Source of the DNA: Chloroherpeton thalassium ATCC 35110
Lineage (GTDB): Bacteria; Bacteroidota; Chlorobiia; Chlorobiales; Chloroherpetonaceae
NCBI RefSeq assembly: GCF_000020525.1
Contig: NC_011026.1
Location: forward strand, 2,648,001 to 2,712,000
Reading direction: 5' to 3'
DNA: 64,000 bases
Both the position numbers and the translations under genes were made by a program. The notes beneath the pieces were generated by a model. The model saw only the letters and a program-made list of their open reading frames with translations, ran no database searches and was not told the origin of the DNA. This document shows, piece after piece, positions 1 to 8,905 of this stretch (positions are counted from its first letter, which is position 1; each line of letters starts with the position of its first letter).

Positions 1-730
1 GGCGCACAATTTTGAATGACGGCGGCACACTTGGGCGCTTCAAAATGACAATCGGAATTTCGGCCTGAAGCGCGGCTTCTATTTTTTCCGGCAAAAATCC
101 GCTTGCCCCGCTTTCCTTACTGAGCAAGCAATCCACACCGTAAGTCGCAATAAGTTGAAGTTCATCTGCGATGCTTCTGCCTGGCGACATGGATAGTGTT
201 TGTTCGGACGGGAAGCCTTGTGCACGCGCTTTTTCAATCGAGGTTGTCTGAGGCAAGATTCGAACGAGCATTTTGTGCTTTGACCAATACGGCTTTAGCG
301 GCGTAATGGTTTGCACACCCGTTGTTGCCAGCACAAGCTTTGGCGATAGCTCGCACAAGCAACGAATCGCTTTTTCAAATCCATCTACAAAATGGACAAG
401 CGGATGCGATTCAGGGCGCGAGGATTTGGCTTGTTTAAAATCGCGCTCGAAGTGCAAGATAGGAATTTGAAGTTCATGGCCAGTTCGCGCAATGGTTTCG
501 CGAAGTACCGAGGCGAATGGGTGCGCTGCATCTACAATGAGCCGAATTCTATGTTCGTGGCAAAAGGCTTTCATGTCGCGCTCGTTCAACGCGCCGAAAC
601 GATGCGCTGCAAGTGCATATCCTAACGAATTTGTTTGGGTTTTTGTCGAGTAAATAAACCGTTTGCCGAGTCCGTTCAAAATACCGGCCACGCGCCGCCC
701 TTCGGTTGTGCCGCCGAAAACTAAAATCAT
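1..730 (-). CDS. cbiJ: Precorrin-6A / cobalt-precorrin-6A reductase, 3' end outside the window
   Basis: This enzyme reduces (cobalt-)precorrin-6A to 6B with NADPH in corrin synthesis. The protein starts with [15 protein letters not shown], the family's N-terminal Rossmann motif (GGTTEGR). Near the window edge it reads SKESGASGF and then VILKRP, matching the conserved C-terminal part, so only a few residues should be missing. The ATG at 730 overlaps the stop of the upstream cbiG-cbiF gene by four bases (ATGA), which implies translational coupling. It is the last visible gene of the minus-strand cobamide cluster. The family assignment is firm; the choice between the aerobic (CobK) and anaerobic (CbiJ) name rests on the CbiG and CbiX neighbours, which indicate the early-cobalt route. 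Confidence 0.88.
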   Translation of the reverse strand, partial: MILVFGGTTEGRRVAGILNGLGKRFIYSTKTQTNSLGYALAAHRFGALNERDMKAFCHEHRIRLIVDAAHPFASVLRETIARTGHELQIPILHFERDFKQAKSSRPESHPLVHFVDGFEKAIRCLCELSPKLVLATTGVQTITPLKPYWSKHKMLVRILPQTTSIEKARAQGFPSEQTLSMSPGRSIADELQLIATYGVDCLLSKESGASGFLPEKIEAALQAEIPIVILKRPSVPPSFKIVR

Positions 731-2616
731 GTGGCAGCCTCGCTCGGCTTAGTGGCTTCACGAAATCCGTGCGCAAAGGTCGGGTCGTAGAGCTTCGAGC
801 GCTCGCTGCGTGCCAAAATCGCTTCACCAACGACGAGCAGCACCGTGCGCGTTTTTCCGCTCTCCTGCACCAGTTCGGCCAAATTTTTCAGCTTGCCGTT
901 CCAAATTCGTTGGTCTTTCCAAGTGAGTTTGTAGCAAACCGCAACGGGCGTTTCGGGCGGGTAATGCTCGAGCAATTCCGATTGCACCTTGTGTGCCAGC
1001 GTCGCGCTCAAATAAATGCACAGGGTGCTTTGCGAGCGCGCCAGTTCCGAAAGTCGCTCTTTTTCCGGCACAGGTGTGCGCCCTTCGCCACGCGTGAGAA
1101 TGATGGTTTGAACCCGCTCGGGAATCGTAAATTCGGACTTGAGCGCGGCGGCGGCGGCCTGAAACGACGAGACGCCAGGCACGATTTCATAGCTCATGCC
1201 ATGCGCATCGAAATACTGCATTTGCTCCTGAATCGCGCCGTAAATGGACGGGTCGCCCGTGTGCAGCCGAACGACGAATTCGCCTCTGTCATAAAATTCT
1301 TTCATCAACGAAAATTGCGCCTCCAACGAAAGGTCGGCGGAGCTTTTGACCAACGCGCCACTTCGCGCATAATAGGTAAGTTCTTCGGGAACAAGGCTGC
1401 CGGCATAAAGCACCAAATCGGCCTCCTGCAAATACGACTTCCCTTTCAGCGTAATGAGTTCCGGGTCGCCCGGCCCCGCGCCCACAATGGCGATGTGGCC
1501 TGTTCGCGCCGTGTTTGCTCGCTGGCTTACGGCAAAGGTGTAATGCTTCGGCTGACCGTTTTCCACGCCTGCGAGCGAACATTTTTGCTTTTCTACAAGC
1601 CACGCTTCATTTTCCGAAAGCAACGCTGCCGCCGCTTCCGAGACGCTATACAGGCCGACTTTTTCAAACACGCGCTCCGACGGGTTCGGCACGGACGCCA
1701 CTTTGTTCAGTGCTTCCGCCGAAAACGTCCGAAACGGGACGCCCAGCGTTTCGGCAAGCTTCAAAAACGCAGGCTCGGCGGATTTCAAACTCGCCGAACC
1801 GATCGAATGAATCGAAGCGGCGGCATAGCCCGTCTCGGCAAAATGCTCAAAAAATGAAGCGACAAAGCGCGAGGCGTCAATATTTTTCTCGCAGCCAAGT
1901 CCGACACTCAGGACTTTCGGACGGTAAAACAAGGCCGGAATCGGTGCGGCATGACGCTTCGGCGTGACGGCCAAAAGCAGATGATAGGCTGAAAAATGAA
2001 TGCTTTCGAGAGAGTAAAACACGTCGACAAAGTCGGGTTTGGTTTGAATCAAACGGCGAGTTTCCGTGTCGCGGGTTTCGATCAACAGCGCACAGGGTTT
2101 CCGCTCGATAAAACGCGCGATGAAGTTGTTCATCGTTTTTAACGCCTCATTGCCATGAATCTCTATTGTCCAACCAAGACGGCGACCAAGCGTATCGAGC
2201 GACCAAAGTCCTTGCACATCGCTGGAAGTTGTAATCACCGGTGCTGCGCCCAACATACTGGCAACCTCTCGAGTTAGCAGGTTCGCGCCGCCAATATGAC
2301 CGCTTAGAACTGATTGCACAAACTGCCCGTCATCGTCGCAATTGATAACGGCTGGGTCAGTGTATTTGCTTTGAAGCATCGGGGCAATGCTGCGCACACA
2401 AATGCCCAACGCGCCGATAAAAATGAACGCATCGAAAGCGCGAAAGCCATTTTTCAAAAACTCTTTGGTCGAGGGAATTTGCTCAACATCGCTCGCCGGC
2501 CTGACCGAAAAAATCGCGATTTCGCTTTCCGGCTTGGCTTGACCGAGCGCATATTGAAGTTTTTTTCCGAGCGAAATGCCTCGCTCGGACGAGGCCAAAA
2601 TGGCTATATGTTTCAT
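727..2616 (-). CDS. CbiG-CbiF fusion: cobalt-precorrin-5A hydrolase / precorrin-4 C11-methyltransferase
   Basis: This is a fused bifunctional enzyme of about 629 residues. Residues 1-370 are CbiG-like, with a central [12 protein letters not shown] stretch, SGHIGGAN and a C-terminal CbiG domain beginning VGLGCEKN. This part opens the delta-lactone of cobalt-precorrin-5A. Residues about 375-620 are a CbiF/CobM SAM-dependent C11-methyltransferase with [16 protein letters not shown] and [11 protein letters not shown]. Order in the pathway is F then G, so the fusion joins consecutive steps in reverse order. I chose the ATG at 2616; a TTG at 2625 would add three residues. CbiG is a marker of the anaerobic (early cobalt insertion) pathway. 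The gene is separated from its operon partner cobL at 4909 by a TIR-WD40 gene on the other strand. Confidence 0.92.
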   Translation of the reverse strand: MKHIAILASSERGISLGKKLQYALGQAKPESEIAIFSVRPASDVEQIPSTKEFLKNGFRAFDAFIFIGALGICVRSIAPMLQSKYTDPAVINCDDDGQFVQSVLSGHIGGANLLTREVASMLGAAPVITTSSDVQGLWSLDTLGRRLGWTIEIHGNEALKTMNNFIARFIERKPCALLIETRDTETRRLIQTKPDFVDVFYSLESIHFSAYHLLLAVTPKRHAAPIPALFYRPKVLSVGLGCEKNIDASRFVASFFEHFAETGYAAASIHSIGSASLKSAEPAFLKLAETLGVPFRTFSAEALNKVASVPNPSERVFEKVGLYSVSEAAAALLSENEAWLVEKQKCSLAGVENGQPKHYTFAVSQRANTARTGHIAIVGAGPGDPELITLKGKSYLQEADLVLYAGSLVPEELTYYARSGALVKSSADLSLEAQFSLMKEFYDRGEFVVRLHTGDPSIYGAIQEQMQYFDAHGMSYEIVPGVSSFQAAAAALKSEFTIPERVQTIILTRGEGRTPVPEKERLSELARSQSTLCIYLSATLAHKVQSELLEHYPPETPVAVCYKLTWKDQRIWNGKLKNLAELVQESGKTRTVLLVVGEAILARSERSKLYDPTFAHGFREATKPSEAAT

Positions 2617-2694
2617 TTCAGGCAAAAATTTATCTTTGATTTCTCTTGCTTCATTTTTGATTAAACAATAATAGTTTCATATTATGAAAGAAGT

Positions 2695-4899
2695 ATGCGA
2701 AATGAGAGTGAAAATAAAAGAGCATCTCCAATGAACCTCACTGTTTCGGCACACGACACCGTTCATGATAAGAAACCCAAGCAAAGTTTTGCCTCGCGGG
2801 TATTTGGCTACGACATTTTTCTTTCCTTTGCGCTTGGTCCTCCGCCTCGTGGAACACAAAGCTATACCGCTAACCTTGCACATCGGTTACAAGAACGAAA
2901 TTTTAGTGTTTTCTTCAGTGAGAAAGAAGCTCCTCCCGGTGAGCATCTTGATAGCACATTGCAAAAGGCATTGCTCCGTTCCAAAACACTCGTTGTTATT
3001 GCTAATCGAGGTACATTAGAGGCCCCTCGATGGGTAAGAAAGGAAGTTGAAGAGTTTCGCAAAAATCACCCGAAACGCCCGATTATCATAATCAATATTG
3101 GGAATGCGCTGCAACAGCTTTCTGATATTGCAGCGCCTTGGCTTCAATATAAGGATAAAATTTGGTTAGATGAGACGGAGCAGGCTGCTATAGAGGGAAT
3201 TGCGAGCGATGAGGTTGTAGAGCGTTTGGCTACAGCGCCAACTCGCGTAAAATCAAATGTCAGATGGCGGTGGCTTATGGGTGGTATAATTGCAATACTG
3301 GTTGCACTGGGAATTAGTTTGGGGTTATCTGCCATAAACTCTCATAACAACTATGAACAAAGACTTCAAGAAGAAAAAAAAGTTACGGCTTTACGTCTTA
3401 CTGATAAGGCAAGAAATATGATTTCCGGTAATCAGAATACTAACGAGGAGCTAGTTCTATTTCAACTATTGGCAGCTCACTCCATTTATCCAAGCGTGGC
3501 TACTGAAGCTGGTTTAGTTAGTGGATTACTGCAATTACAAGATTGGCAGAAAATTTTGATGGCAGGCTCTGAGGTATATTCGGTTACATATAGCCCCGAT
3601 GGGAACCAGATATTCTCTGGAAGTTGTGACGGACTCCTGCCTATATCCCTTCATATATGGGATGCAAAGACAGGCCAGTCCATGGAACAATTTCCGTTAG
3701 ATAACAAAAACGGTTATTCTGATAAGGCTTTAAGCTCTCCCTATACCGGGCATGCTGCTGGCTTAGAGAAAATAGCGCTGATGGTAGATGAACTCGTTAA
3801 ACAACTGAAGATAGCTTTCGAGGTCGCTGACGCAGTAACCAGTGGGAGACAAGATATCTTAGGAAGACTGGATTCGATGGGGGTAAGTTCAAAAGAACAA
3901 ATTGCTAAGGCAGTTAAAGCTCTTCAAATCATGAAGGCCCAAGGGCTAATAGATGAGGAGCTGCAAAAGAGTTTGGATATTAAGGCGATAGAGGGGGGGA
4001 TGAATGAGTATATAAAAAGTCTAAAGTATGGTATTAGCAGTTTAGTATTCAGTCCGGATGGGAGTAAAATCGTTTCGGGAAGCAGAAATGGGGTGCTTCG
4101 GTTGTGGAATTCCAAAACAGGTGAAGGTATCGGTGATCCGTTAAAAACTCGCCAAGGAGAAATACATTATGTAGCATTCAGCCCTGACGGGGACTGTATC
4201 GTATCAGGGCACTCTGATGGGACACTTCGATTGTGGAATATCACAACAGGAGAAAGTATTGCTGAACCGCTAAAAGGGCATAAATTTGGGGTTACCTGTG
4301 CGGCATTTAGCCCTGACGGAGATCGTGTCGTCTCGGGAAGTTTTGATTGGACTCTTCGGTTGTGGAATGCCAAGACTGGAGAAGCAATAAATGATTTCTC
4401 AAAAGATATTAAGCACTCAGTCGGTAGCGTAGTATTCAGTCCAGATGGAAGCATGATTGCCACAGGGGGATTGGATTCAACCCTAAGGTTATGTAATGCG
4501 GAAACAGGGAAAAGTATCGGCCTGCCCATGTACGGTCACAAAGAAGGGATTAATTGTTTGGCATTCAGCCCGGACGGTAGTCGGCTTGTCTCGGGTGGTC
4601 AGGATTCTACACTCAGGCTGTGGGATGTAAAGACAGGGCAAGGTATCGGGCCGCCGCTATCGGGGCACCATGCAGGTGTCAAATGTGTGGCATTCAGCCC
4701 CGACGGGAATTGGGTTGCATCAGGAAGTTCTGATGGGACAATTAGACTATGGCCAGCCGCCTCAAAGGTATTGTATGATGAACTTGCCAAGAAACTCTCT
4801 CGCAACATGAGCCACAGAGAGTGGAATGAGTGGATTTCATCGGAGATACCATATATGAAGCTTATTCCTGATTTATCTGTTCCGCCGGATGAACCATAG
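2695..4899 (+). CDS. TIR domain - transmembrane - seven-blade WD40 protein
   Basis: This 734-residue protein has an N-terminal TIR domain (residues about 38-165: YDIFLSF, then SKTLVVIANRGT, then W113 and E117 in PRWVRKEVEEF, the position of the NADase glutamate in catalytic TIRs). A single membrane helix follows at about 194-214, then a charged coiled linker. The WD40 part has one blade (about 285-335), an inserted helical stretch of roughly 100 residues, and six closely similar blades with FSPDG and LRLWN motifs. The total of seven makes a closed propeller. The architecture suggests a membrane-anchored signalling or abortive-defence protein; that function is inferred. The gene interrupts the minus-strand cobalamin operon on the opposite strand with only 9 bp to cobL. 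The near-identical blades imply recent internal duplication. An in-frame ATG at 2731 is an alternative start. Confidence 0.82.
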   Translation: MRNESENKRASPMNLTVSAHDTVHDKKPKQSFASRVFGYDIFLSFALGPPPRGTQSYTANLAHRLQERNFSVFFSEKEAPPGEHLDSTLQKALLRSKTLVVIANRGTLEAPRWVRKEVEEFRKNHPKRPIIIINIGNALQQLSDIAAPWLQYKDKIWLDETEQAAIEGIASDEVVERLATAPTRVKSNVRWRWLMGGIIAILVALGISLGLSAINSHNNYEQRLQEEKKVTALRLTDKARNMISGNQNTNEELVLFQLLAAHSIYPSVATEAGLVSGLLQLQDWQKILMAGSEVYSVTYSPDGNQIFSGSCDGLLPISLHIWDAKTGQSMEQFPLDNKNGYSDKALSSPYTGHAAGLEKIALMVDELVKQLKIAFEVADAVTSGRQDILGRLDSMGVSSKEQIAKAVKALQIMKAQGLIDEELQKSLDIKAIEGGMNEYIKSLKYGISSLVFSPDGSKIVSGSRNGVLRLWNSKTGEGIGDPLKTRQGEIHYVAFSPDGDCIVSGHSDGTLRLWNITTGESIAEPLKGHKFGVTCAAFSPDGDRVVSGSFDWTLRLWNAKTGEAINDFSKDIKHSVGSVVFSPDGSMIATGGLDSTLRLCNAETGKSIGLPMYGHKEGINCLAFSPDGSRLVSGGQDSTLRLWDVKTGQGIGPPLSGHHAGVKCVAFSPDGNWVASGSSDGTIRLWPAASKVLYDELAKKLSRNMSHREWNEWISSEIPYMKLIPDLSVPPDEP

Positions 4900-4908
4900 T
4901 GAAAAATT

Positions 4909-6108
4909 CTAAGGTTTTCGAGCGGATAAAATTGTAATCGGGTTATGGTTTCCTAACGTGAGCAAAATGGGTTCGTTGAGCAAAAAGCCCATGTTCCGCA
5001 CCGCCGCTTTGAAGTCGTCCGCGCTCGCCTGCTTCACGGCGTTGATGGCCACGCGCCCGCCCGATGCGAGCAAGGGGTTGAGGCGGCTGAGCATCTCTTC
5101 AATTCGCCCGCCGTGTCCGCCGATGAATGCGGCATCCAACTTTGTGCTTTGGGCGAAAAGGCTTTTTATTTCAACATCAAAAAAATCTTGCATCACCAAC
5201 TGAACGCCGGGCGCACGAAATCGGCGGGAATTTTCTTCAAAAATCTCCTCGCATTCCGGGCGCTTTTCGAACGCCGTGATTTGCAAGTGCGGAAACAGCA
5301 GTCGCGCTTCGATGGCAATCGAGCCGGTGCAAAAACCGATGTCCCAAAAAGTTCGTGCAGATTTCAGTTCAAGCTGCGAGAGCGTCGCCAAGCGAAATGG
5401 CATTTTGGTAATCATGTTCGGGCGACCGGGCAGGCCGCGAAAGGCATCTTCGGGAATGCCGAAATAGCTCGGCGCGTCGTCCGTTTTTTGCAGAATAACG
5501 GAATTTAATTCATTGAAATTTTCCCGAAGCACGTCTTTAAGGGCGAATGTGCGAATCCGTTCATCCGCGCCGCCGAGCGCCTCGCCGACGGTCATTTCAT
5601 ATTCTGTGAAGCGGTAATCGAGCAGGCGTTCGGCAATGCGAGCAGGCGTTTTGCGCTTGTCCGTCAGCACGCCGATGAGCGCCTCACCGCGAATGAGCGC
5701 GGCATCCAATTCCGCCCAACTGCGTCCCGTGACGGAGGTATTGGCCATCTGCTGATACGGCTTGCCGAGCCGCTGCGCCAAAAGCTGCAAGCTGTTGAAG
5801 GTCGGAAAATATTGGAAGGCCGCATCGGGAAACGCGCGTTGCAAGGTCGCCCCGAAGCCGTAAAAAAGCGGGTCGCCGGAGGTAAAAACCAGCACGGACT
5901 CCGCCGCGCGTTCCAATGCGGAGAGCGTCTCCGAAAGCGGCGCTTTGATGTTGACCCACTCATACCCGCCCGGAAGACATGCGTCCACAATCAATTTATG
6001 ACGAACGCCACCGGCAAACACCCGATGCGCCCCAATCGCTTCTTGCACTTCTTCCGAGAACTGCGGCGCGGGATTATCACTGAGTCCGACAAGGACAAAT
6101 TTTTTCAT
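4909..6108 (-). CDS. cobL: Precorrin-6Y C5,15-methyltransferase (decarboxylating), CbiE-CbiT fusion
   Basis: This 399-residue fusion methylates C5 and C15 of (cobalt-)precorrin-6B and decarboxylates the C12 acetate. Residues 1-200 are the CbiE tetrapyrrole methylase half, with FTSGDPLFYGFG as the glycine-rich loop. Residues about 225-399 are the CbiT half, a Rossmann methyltransferase with the SAM motif DIGFCTGSIAIEA followed by FIGGHGGRIEEML. Length and order match CobL. The start ATG overlaps by four bases the stop of a PD-(D/E)XK protein gene at 6105, so this enzyme may depend on read-through translation from an unrelated upstream gene. Downstream, an opposite-strand TIR-WD40 gene separates it from cbiG-cbiF. 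Confidence 0.92.
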   Translation of the reverse strand: MKKFVLVGLSDNPAPQFSEEVQEAIGAHRVFAGGVRHKLIVDACLPGGYEWVNIKAPLSETLSALERAAESVLVFTSGDPLFYGFGATLQRAFPDAAFQYFPTFNSLQLLAQRLGKPYQQMANTSVTGRSWAELDAALIRGEALIGVLTDKRKTPARIAERLLDYRFTEYEMTVGEALGGADERIRTFALKDVLRENFNELNSVILQKTDDAPSYFGIPEDAFRGLPGRPNMITKMPFRLATLSQLELKSARTFWDIGFCTGSIAIEARLLFPHLQITAFEKRPECEEIFEENSRRFRAPGVQLVMQDFFDVEIKSLFAQSTKLDAAFIGGHGGRIEEMLSRLNPLLASGGRVAINAVKQASADDFKAAVRNMGFLLNEPILLTLGNHNPITILSARKP

Positions 6109-6950
6109 AAAGTCTGAATTTCCTTTTCCGAAAGTCCGGTAAGCGCTGCGATGTCTTTCCGGCTCATGCCCATTTTCAAGCCTCTTTTTGCAATTTCGAT
6201 AGCCTTTTCGCTCATGCCTTCGTCTCTTGCCGTGTCGATCGAGTTCTTTAGGTCTCGGTAGTATTTCAAGCTGTCTTCATACTTGTACATTTCTTCTTGC
6301 GTGAATCTTGCCACTTCCGCCGCTTCGAATAGCTTCTCGAATACCCGCTCTCTCAGCTTTTCCGGTATCTCTTCCAATCGCGCCAGATTTTTCAGCACAT
6401 ACAGCCATTTTTCAAACCGCGTTTCCAACTCATCCACGCTTTTGTTGAACTTCGGCATTTCGAGATATATGAACGTCAATTTTTCGTAGAACACTTTTTG
6501 CGTCTCTACATCCGTCAGCTTGATGTCGTAGCGATACTTTTCCGGTTCGCTCTTATCCTCATCAAAGACGAAATCCAAGATACCGACTGTATAAACCGCG
6601 TTCAGGCAATAATCCCACTGATTCTTTTTGGCCTGCTCGCGTATCGGAAAACTGGCATAATAAATCGTCCGGTCTTTGAAGCAATTTTGCTTGGTTTTTT
6701 GCAATTCCACGATGAACTTTTCACCGCGCTCGTTTTCGCAGTACAAATCGAATATCGCCTTTCTGTCCAAGCCCGTTGCCCCCAACTGCTCGGTTTTCAG
6801 GTAGGTCAGGTCGGTAATCCGCCCCTCTTCTTTGCTTAGCAACTCGTTTAAGAAATCAAGCAGCAAATCTTTGTTCGGCTCTTCTCCAAAGAGCTTTTTA
6901 AACCCGAAGTCGGTAAACGGATTGACATATTTTGTGCTAAACTCGCCCAT
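6105..6950 (-). CDS. PD-(D/E)XK nuclease-fold protein (Rpn / PDDEXK_2 transposase-like family)
   Basis: This 281-residue protein begins KYVNPFTDFGFKKLFG, the typical start of the Rpn-type family, and carries DRKAIFDLYC followed by EKFIVELQK. That gives the acidic residue and E-x-Q/K core of the PD-(D/E)XK fold. Its C-terminus has a helical EGMSEKAIEIAKRG segment and a short helix-turn-helix-like IAALTGLSEKEI motif. Members are usually called recombination-promoting nucleases or transposase-like, and their physiological role is poorly known. The gene sits inside the cobalamin operon and its stop overlaps the cobL start by four bases, which suggests an insertion that became translationally coupled. 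A second family member lies at 51047-52009. Confidence 0.82.
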   Translation of the reverse strand: MGEFSTKYVNPFTDFGFKKLFGEEPNKDLLLDFLNELLSKEEGRITDLTYLKTEQLGATGLDRKAIFDLYCENERGEKFIVELQKTKQNCFKDRTIYYASFPIREQAKKNQWDYCLNAVYTVGILDFVFDEDKSEPEKYRYDIKLTDVETQKVFYEKLTFIYLEMPKFNKSVDELETRFEKWLYVLKNLARLEEIPEKLRERVFEKLFEAAEVARFTQEEMYKYEDSLKYYRDLKNSIDTARDEGMSEKAIEIAKRGLKMGMSRKDIAALTGLSEKEIQTL

Positions 6951-7051
6951 ATTCCCTGTGGTTTTGATTGTTCAAGATTTTCAAGCCCGTAGAGACTCGC
7001 CATGGCGTGTGCCTACATTTGTCCCGGAACAAGATTTCCATAGAAGATTTC

Positions 7052-7270
7052 TTATCCCCCTCCCCCTCGTCTTGGTGTTTTGACGGCAAGCAAAATATCT
7101 TCCGTTGTCGCTTGGGTTGTTATTCCGGGAACATCAAACGGGGATTTCTTTTTCGGCACAATTGAAAAGGTTTCCCCAGACCTTGTTTGAATAACAACTT
7201 CTTCATTTTTGGCTGAATCAAGCACTTTTTCAAGTTGCGCTTTGACTTCGGCTTCTGTGTAGATTTTCAT
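7052..7270 (-). CDS. Small Phd/YefM-like antitoxin-type protein, no toxin seen
   Basis: This 72-residue protein starts MKIYTEAEVKAQLEKVLDSA and continues EEVVIQTRSGETFSIVPKK. The pattern resembles the Phd/YefM antitoxin N-terminal DNA-binding fold (an A/L-rich helix, then a beta hairpin reporting on a gene's use). The tail is short and ends in Gly-rich low complexity (RRGGGG) rather than a clear toxin-binding helix. No toxin-like ORF lies in the 101 bp downstream or the 216 bp upstream, so if it is an antitoxin it is orphaned. It lies within the cobamide cluster between the PD-(D/E)XK gene and a palindromic repeat. The family assignment is tentative. Confidence 0.5.
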   Translation of the reverse strand: MKIYTEAEVKAQLEKVLDSAKNEEVVIQTRSGETFSIVPKKKSPFDVPGITTQATTEDILLAVKTPRRGGGG

Positions 7271-7318
7271 TTCTTCGTTGGATAAGTGTAATCAGGCTCA
7301 GTTATATCCGCTTGATCA

Positions 7319-7397
7319 TGTCATTCTGAGGCTTCTTAGCCGAAGAATCCAATTTGACCGGACGCATGGATGCTTCGCTAAGAAGCTCAGCATGACA
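7319..7397. repeat. Palindromic intergenic repeat, family R1, copy 1
   Basis: This 79-bp imperfect inverted repeat has ends TGTCATTCTGAGG and CTCAGCATGACA. The inner arms are CTTCTTAGCCGAAG and CTTCGCTAAGAAG. Related copies lie at 9684-9764 and 27711-27788, and a sequence with similar ends at 29427-29494. It has the form of a non-coding REP/MITE-like element that would fold into a long hairpin. Confidence 0.85.
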
Positions 7398-7486
7398 ACC
7401 GTTTTGTGATTCACAAATTTGCGATTTTTCCACACCGAAAAAATGCCCCACTCAGACCGTTACGACTTATGATTCAGTATGTCTTT

Positions 7487-8899
7487 TCAAACATCCCGTC
7501 CCGGCATCATTGCGGGCGCGTCGGCGTAGCTGAATGCGGCGTTGACGATCGTGGCCGCGACGGAGCTGCCGCCCTTTCGCCCTTCTACAATTGCTTTCGG
7601 AATGTTCGCCAGCGATTTAAGTCGCCATTTGGATTCTTCCACATTGACGAAGCCGACCGGTGCGCCGACAATGCCCGTCGGTGTCGCCTTGCCGCTTCGC
7701 ACGAGCGCGACCAGCTCGATGAGCGCCGTCGGTGCATTGCCGATGACGAAGAGCGCGGTCGGATGCTCTTCTACGGCCAGCCGAATGCCCGCTTGCGTGC
7801 GCGTGATGCCGTGCTTTTCGGCCATTTCCGGCACGCGCGGGTCGCTGAGGTAGCACATCGCCGTGACCGAATGTTTGGAAAGTGCGGCCTTGCGCAAACC
7901 GGAAAGCGCCATCGTGACATCGGTGACGATGACCGCGCCGCCCGCCGTCAGCTTTTCATGCCACGTTGCAATCGCGCCCGGCGAGGTGTAGAAAAGGTGC
8001 TCGTATTCAAAATCGGCGGTGGTGTGAATCGTGTGAATCATCGCCCAAAGCTTGTCCGTCGGGTAATCGTGACTTTGCAACTCGCCATAAATGGTCTGAA
8101 AACTTTTTCGCATGATGGACTGACCGATGGGCAGCGCCTCTTCCGACGATTCCGGCTCTTCGGCAAAATAGCCGCGCGGTGTGATGATGCGGTTTCCCGC
8201 CACGAACGATTGCGAATTACCGATAATCAGCAGGCTAAACATATCGAGCGTTTCGGGGTCAAACTCGCCGAGCGTGCTAACCTCAAGCGTTTCTTCCGGT
8301 CTGGAAACTTGCCGCGCAATGCCGACAGGCGCCTTCGGGTCGCGCTCGCTAAGAAAAATTTCCTTCAGGCGATGCAGTTGCCAATAGCGCTCCCTGCTTT
8401 TCGGGTTAAAGACCGCCGTCACAAAGTCGGCTTCCGCCGCTGCACGAATCCGGCGCTCGATTTTCTTCCAAGGCGTGAGCAAATCGGAAAGCGAAATCAC
8501 GCAAAAGTCGTGATTAATCGGCGCGCCAAACTTTGCCGCTGCTGCTTGTAGCGCACTGATTCCAGGCAAAACTTCAATCTCAATTTCCGTTACCTCATTT
8601 TTCGCAGCATGTTCTAAAATGAGCGAAGCCATCCCATAAATGCCAGCATCACCAGAACTAATCACCGTTACCTGATGTCCTTCTTTTGCCAAATCAAAAG
8701 CTTTTTCTGCGCGAGCTGTTTCCTGCTTCATTCCGTTACTGATGCGCAGGGCGTCGGCGGGAATTAAATGTTCGATTAACTCGAAATAGTAGCGGTAGCC
8801 AACAATTGCGCTGGCGTTTTCAATCGCATGCCGGACTTCTCCGGTTAGCAAATTTTCGTGACCCGGGCCTAAACCCACAACGGTAATTTTTCCTGACAT
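7487..8899 (-). CDS. CbiH-CbiC fusion: precorrin-3B C17-methyltransferase / precorrin-8X methylmutase
   Basis: Residues 1-245 of this 470-residue protein are CbiH/CobJ: VVGLGPGHENLLTGE, SSGDAGIYGMA and NPKSRERYWQL. This part contracts the ring and methylates C17. Residues about 260-470 are CbiC/CobH: MIHTIHTTADFEY holds the conserved histidine of the 1,11-methyl migration, followed by IVTDVTMALSGLR and GAPVGFVNVEESK. The fusion links two non-adjacent pathway steps. The ATG at 8899 is only 6 bp from the cbiL stop, so the two are in one transcript. Downstream lie an R1 repeat, the antitoxin-like gene and a nuclease-fold gene that separate it from cobL. Confidence 0.93.
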   Translation of the reverse strand: MSGKITVVGLGPGHENLLTGEVRHAIENASAIVGYRYYFELIEHLIPADALRISNGMKQETARAEKAFDLAKEGHQVTVISSGDAGIYGMASLILEHAAKNEVTEIEIEVLPGISALQAAAAKFGAPINHDFCVISLSDLLTPWKKIERRIRAAAEADFVTAVFNPKSRERYWQLHRLKEIFLSERDPKAPVGIARQVSRPEETLEVSTLGEFDPETLDMFSLLIIGNSQSFVAGNRIITPRGYFAEEPESSEEALPIGQSIMRKSFQTIYGELQSHDYPTDKLWAMIHTIHTTADFEYEHLFYTSPGAIATWHEKLTAGGAVIVTDVTMALSGLRKAALSKHSVTAMCYLSDPRVPEMAEKHGITRTQAGIRLAVEEHPTALFVIGNAPTALIELVALVRSGKATPTGIVGAPVGFVNVEESKWRLKSLANIPKAIVEGRKGGSSVAATIVNAAFSYADAPAMMPGRDV

Positions 8900-8905
8900 G
8901 GTTTT

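Noticed and set aside
706-1857. 383-residue ORF on the + strand
   Set aside because: It is antisense to the clearly conserved cbiG-cbiF fusion and is rich in Arg/His shadow sequence.
7406-8551. 381-residue ORF on the + strand
   Set aside because: It is a mirror of the cbiH-cbiC fusion with no recognisable domain.
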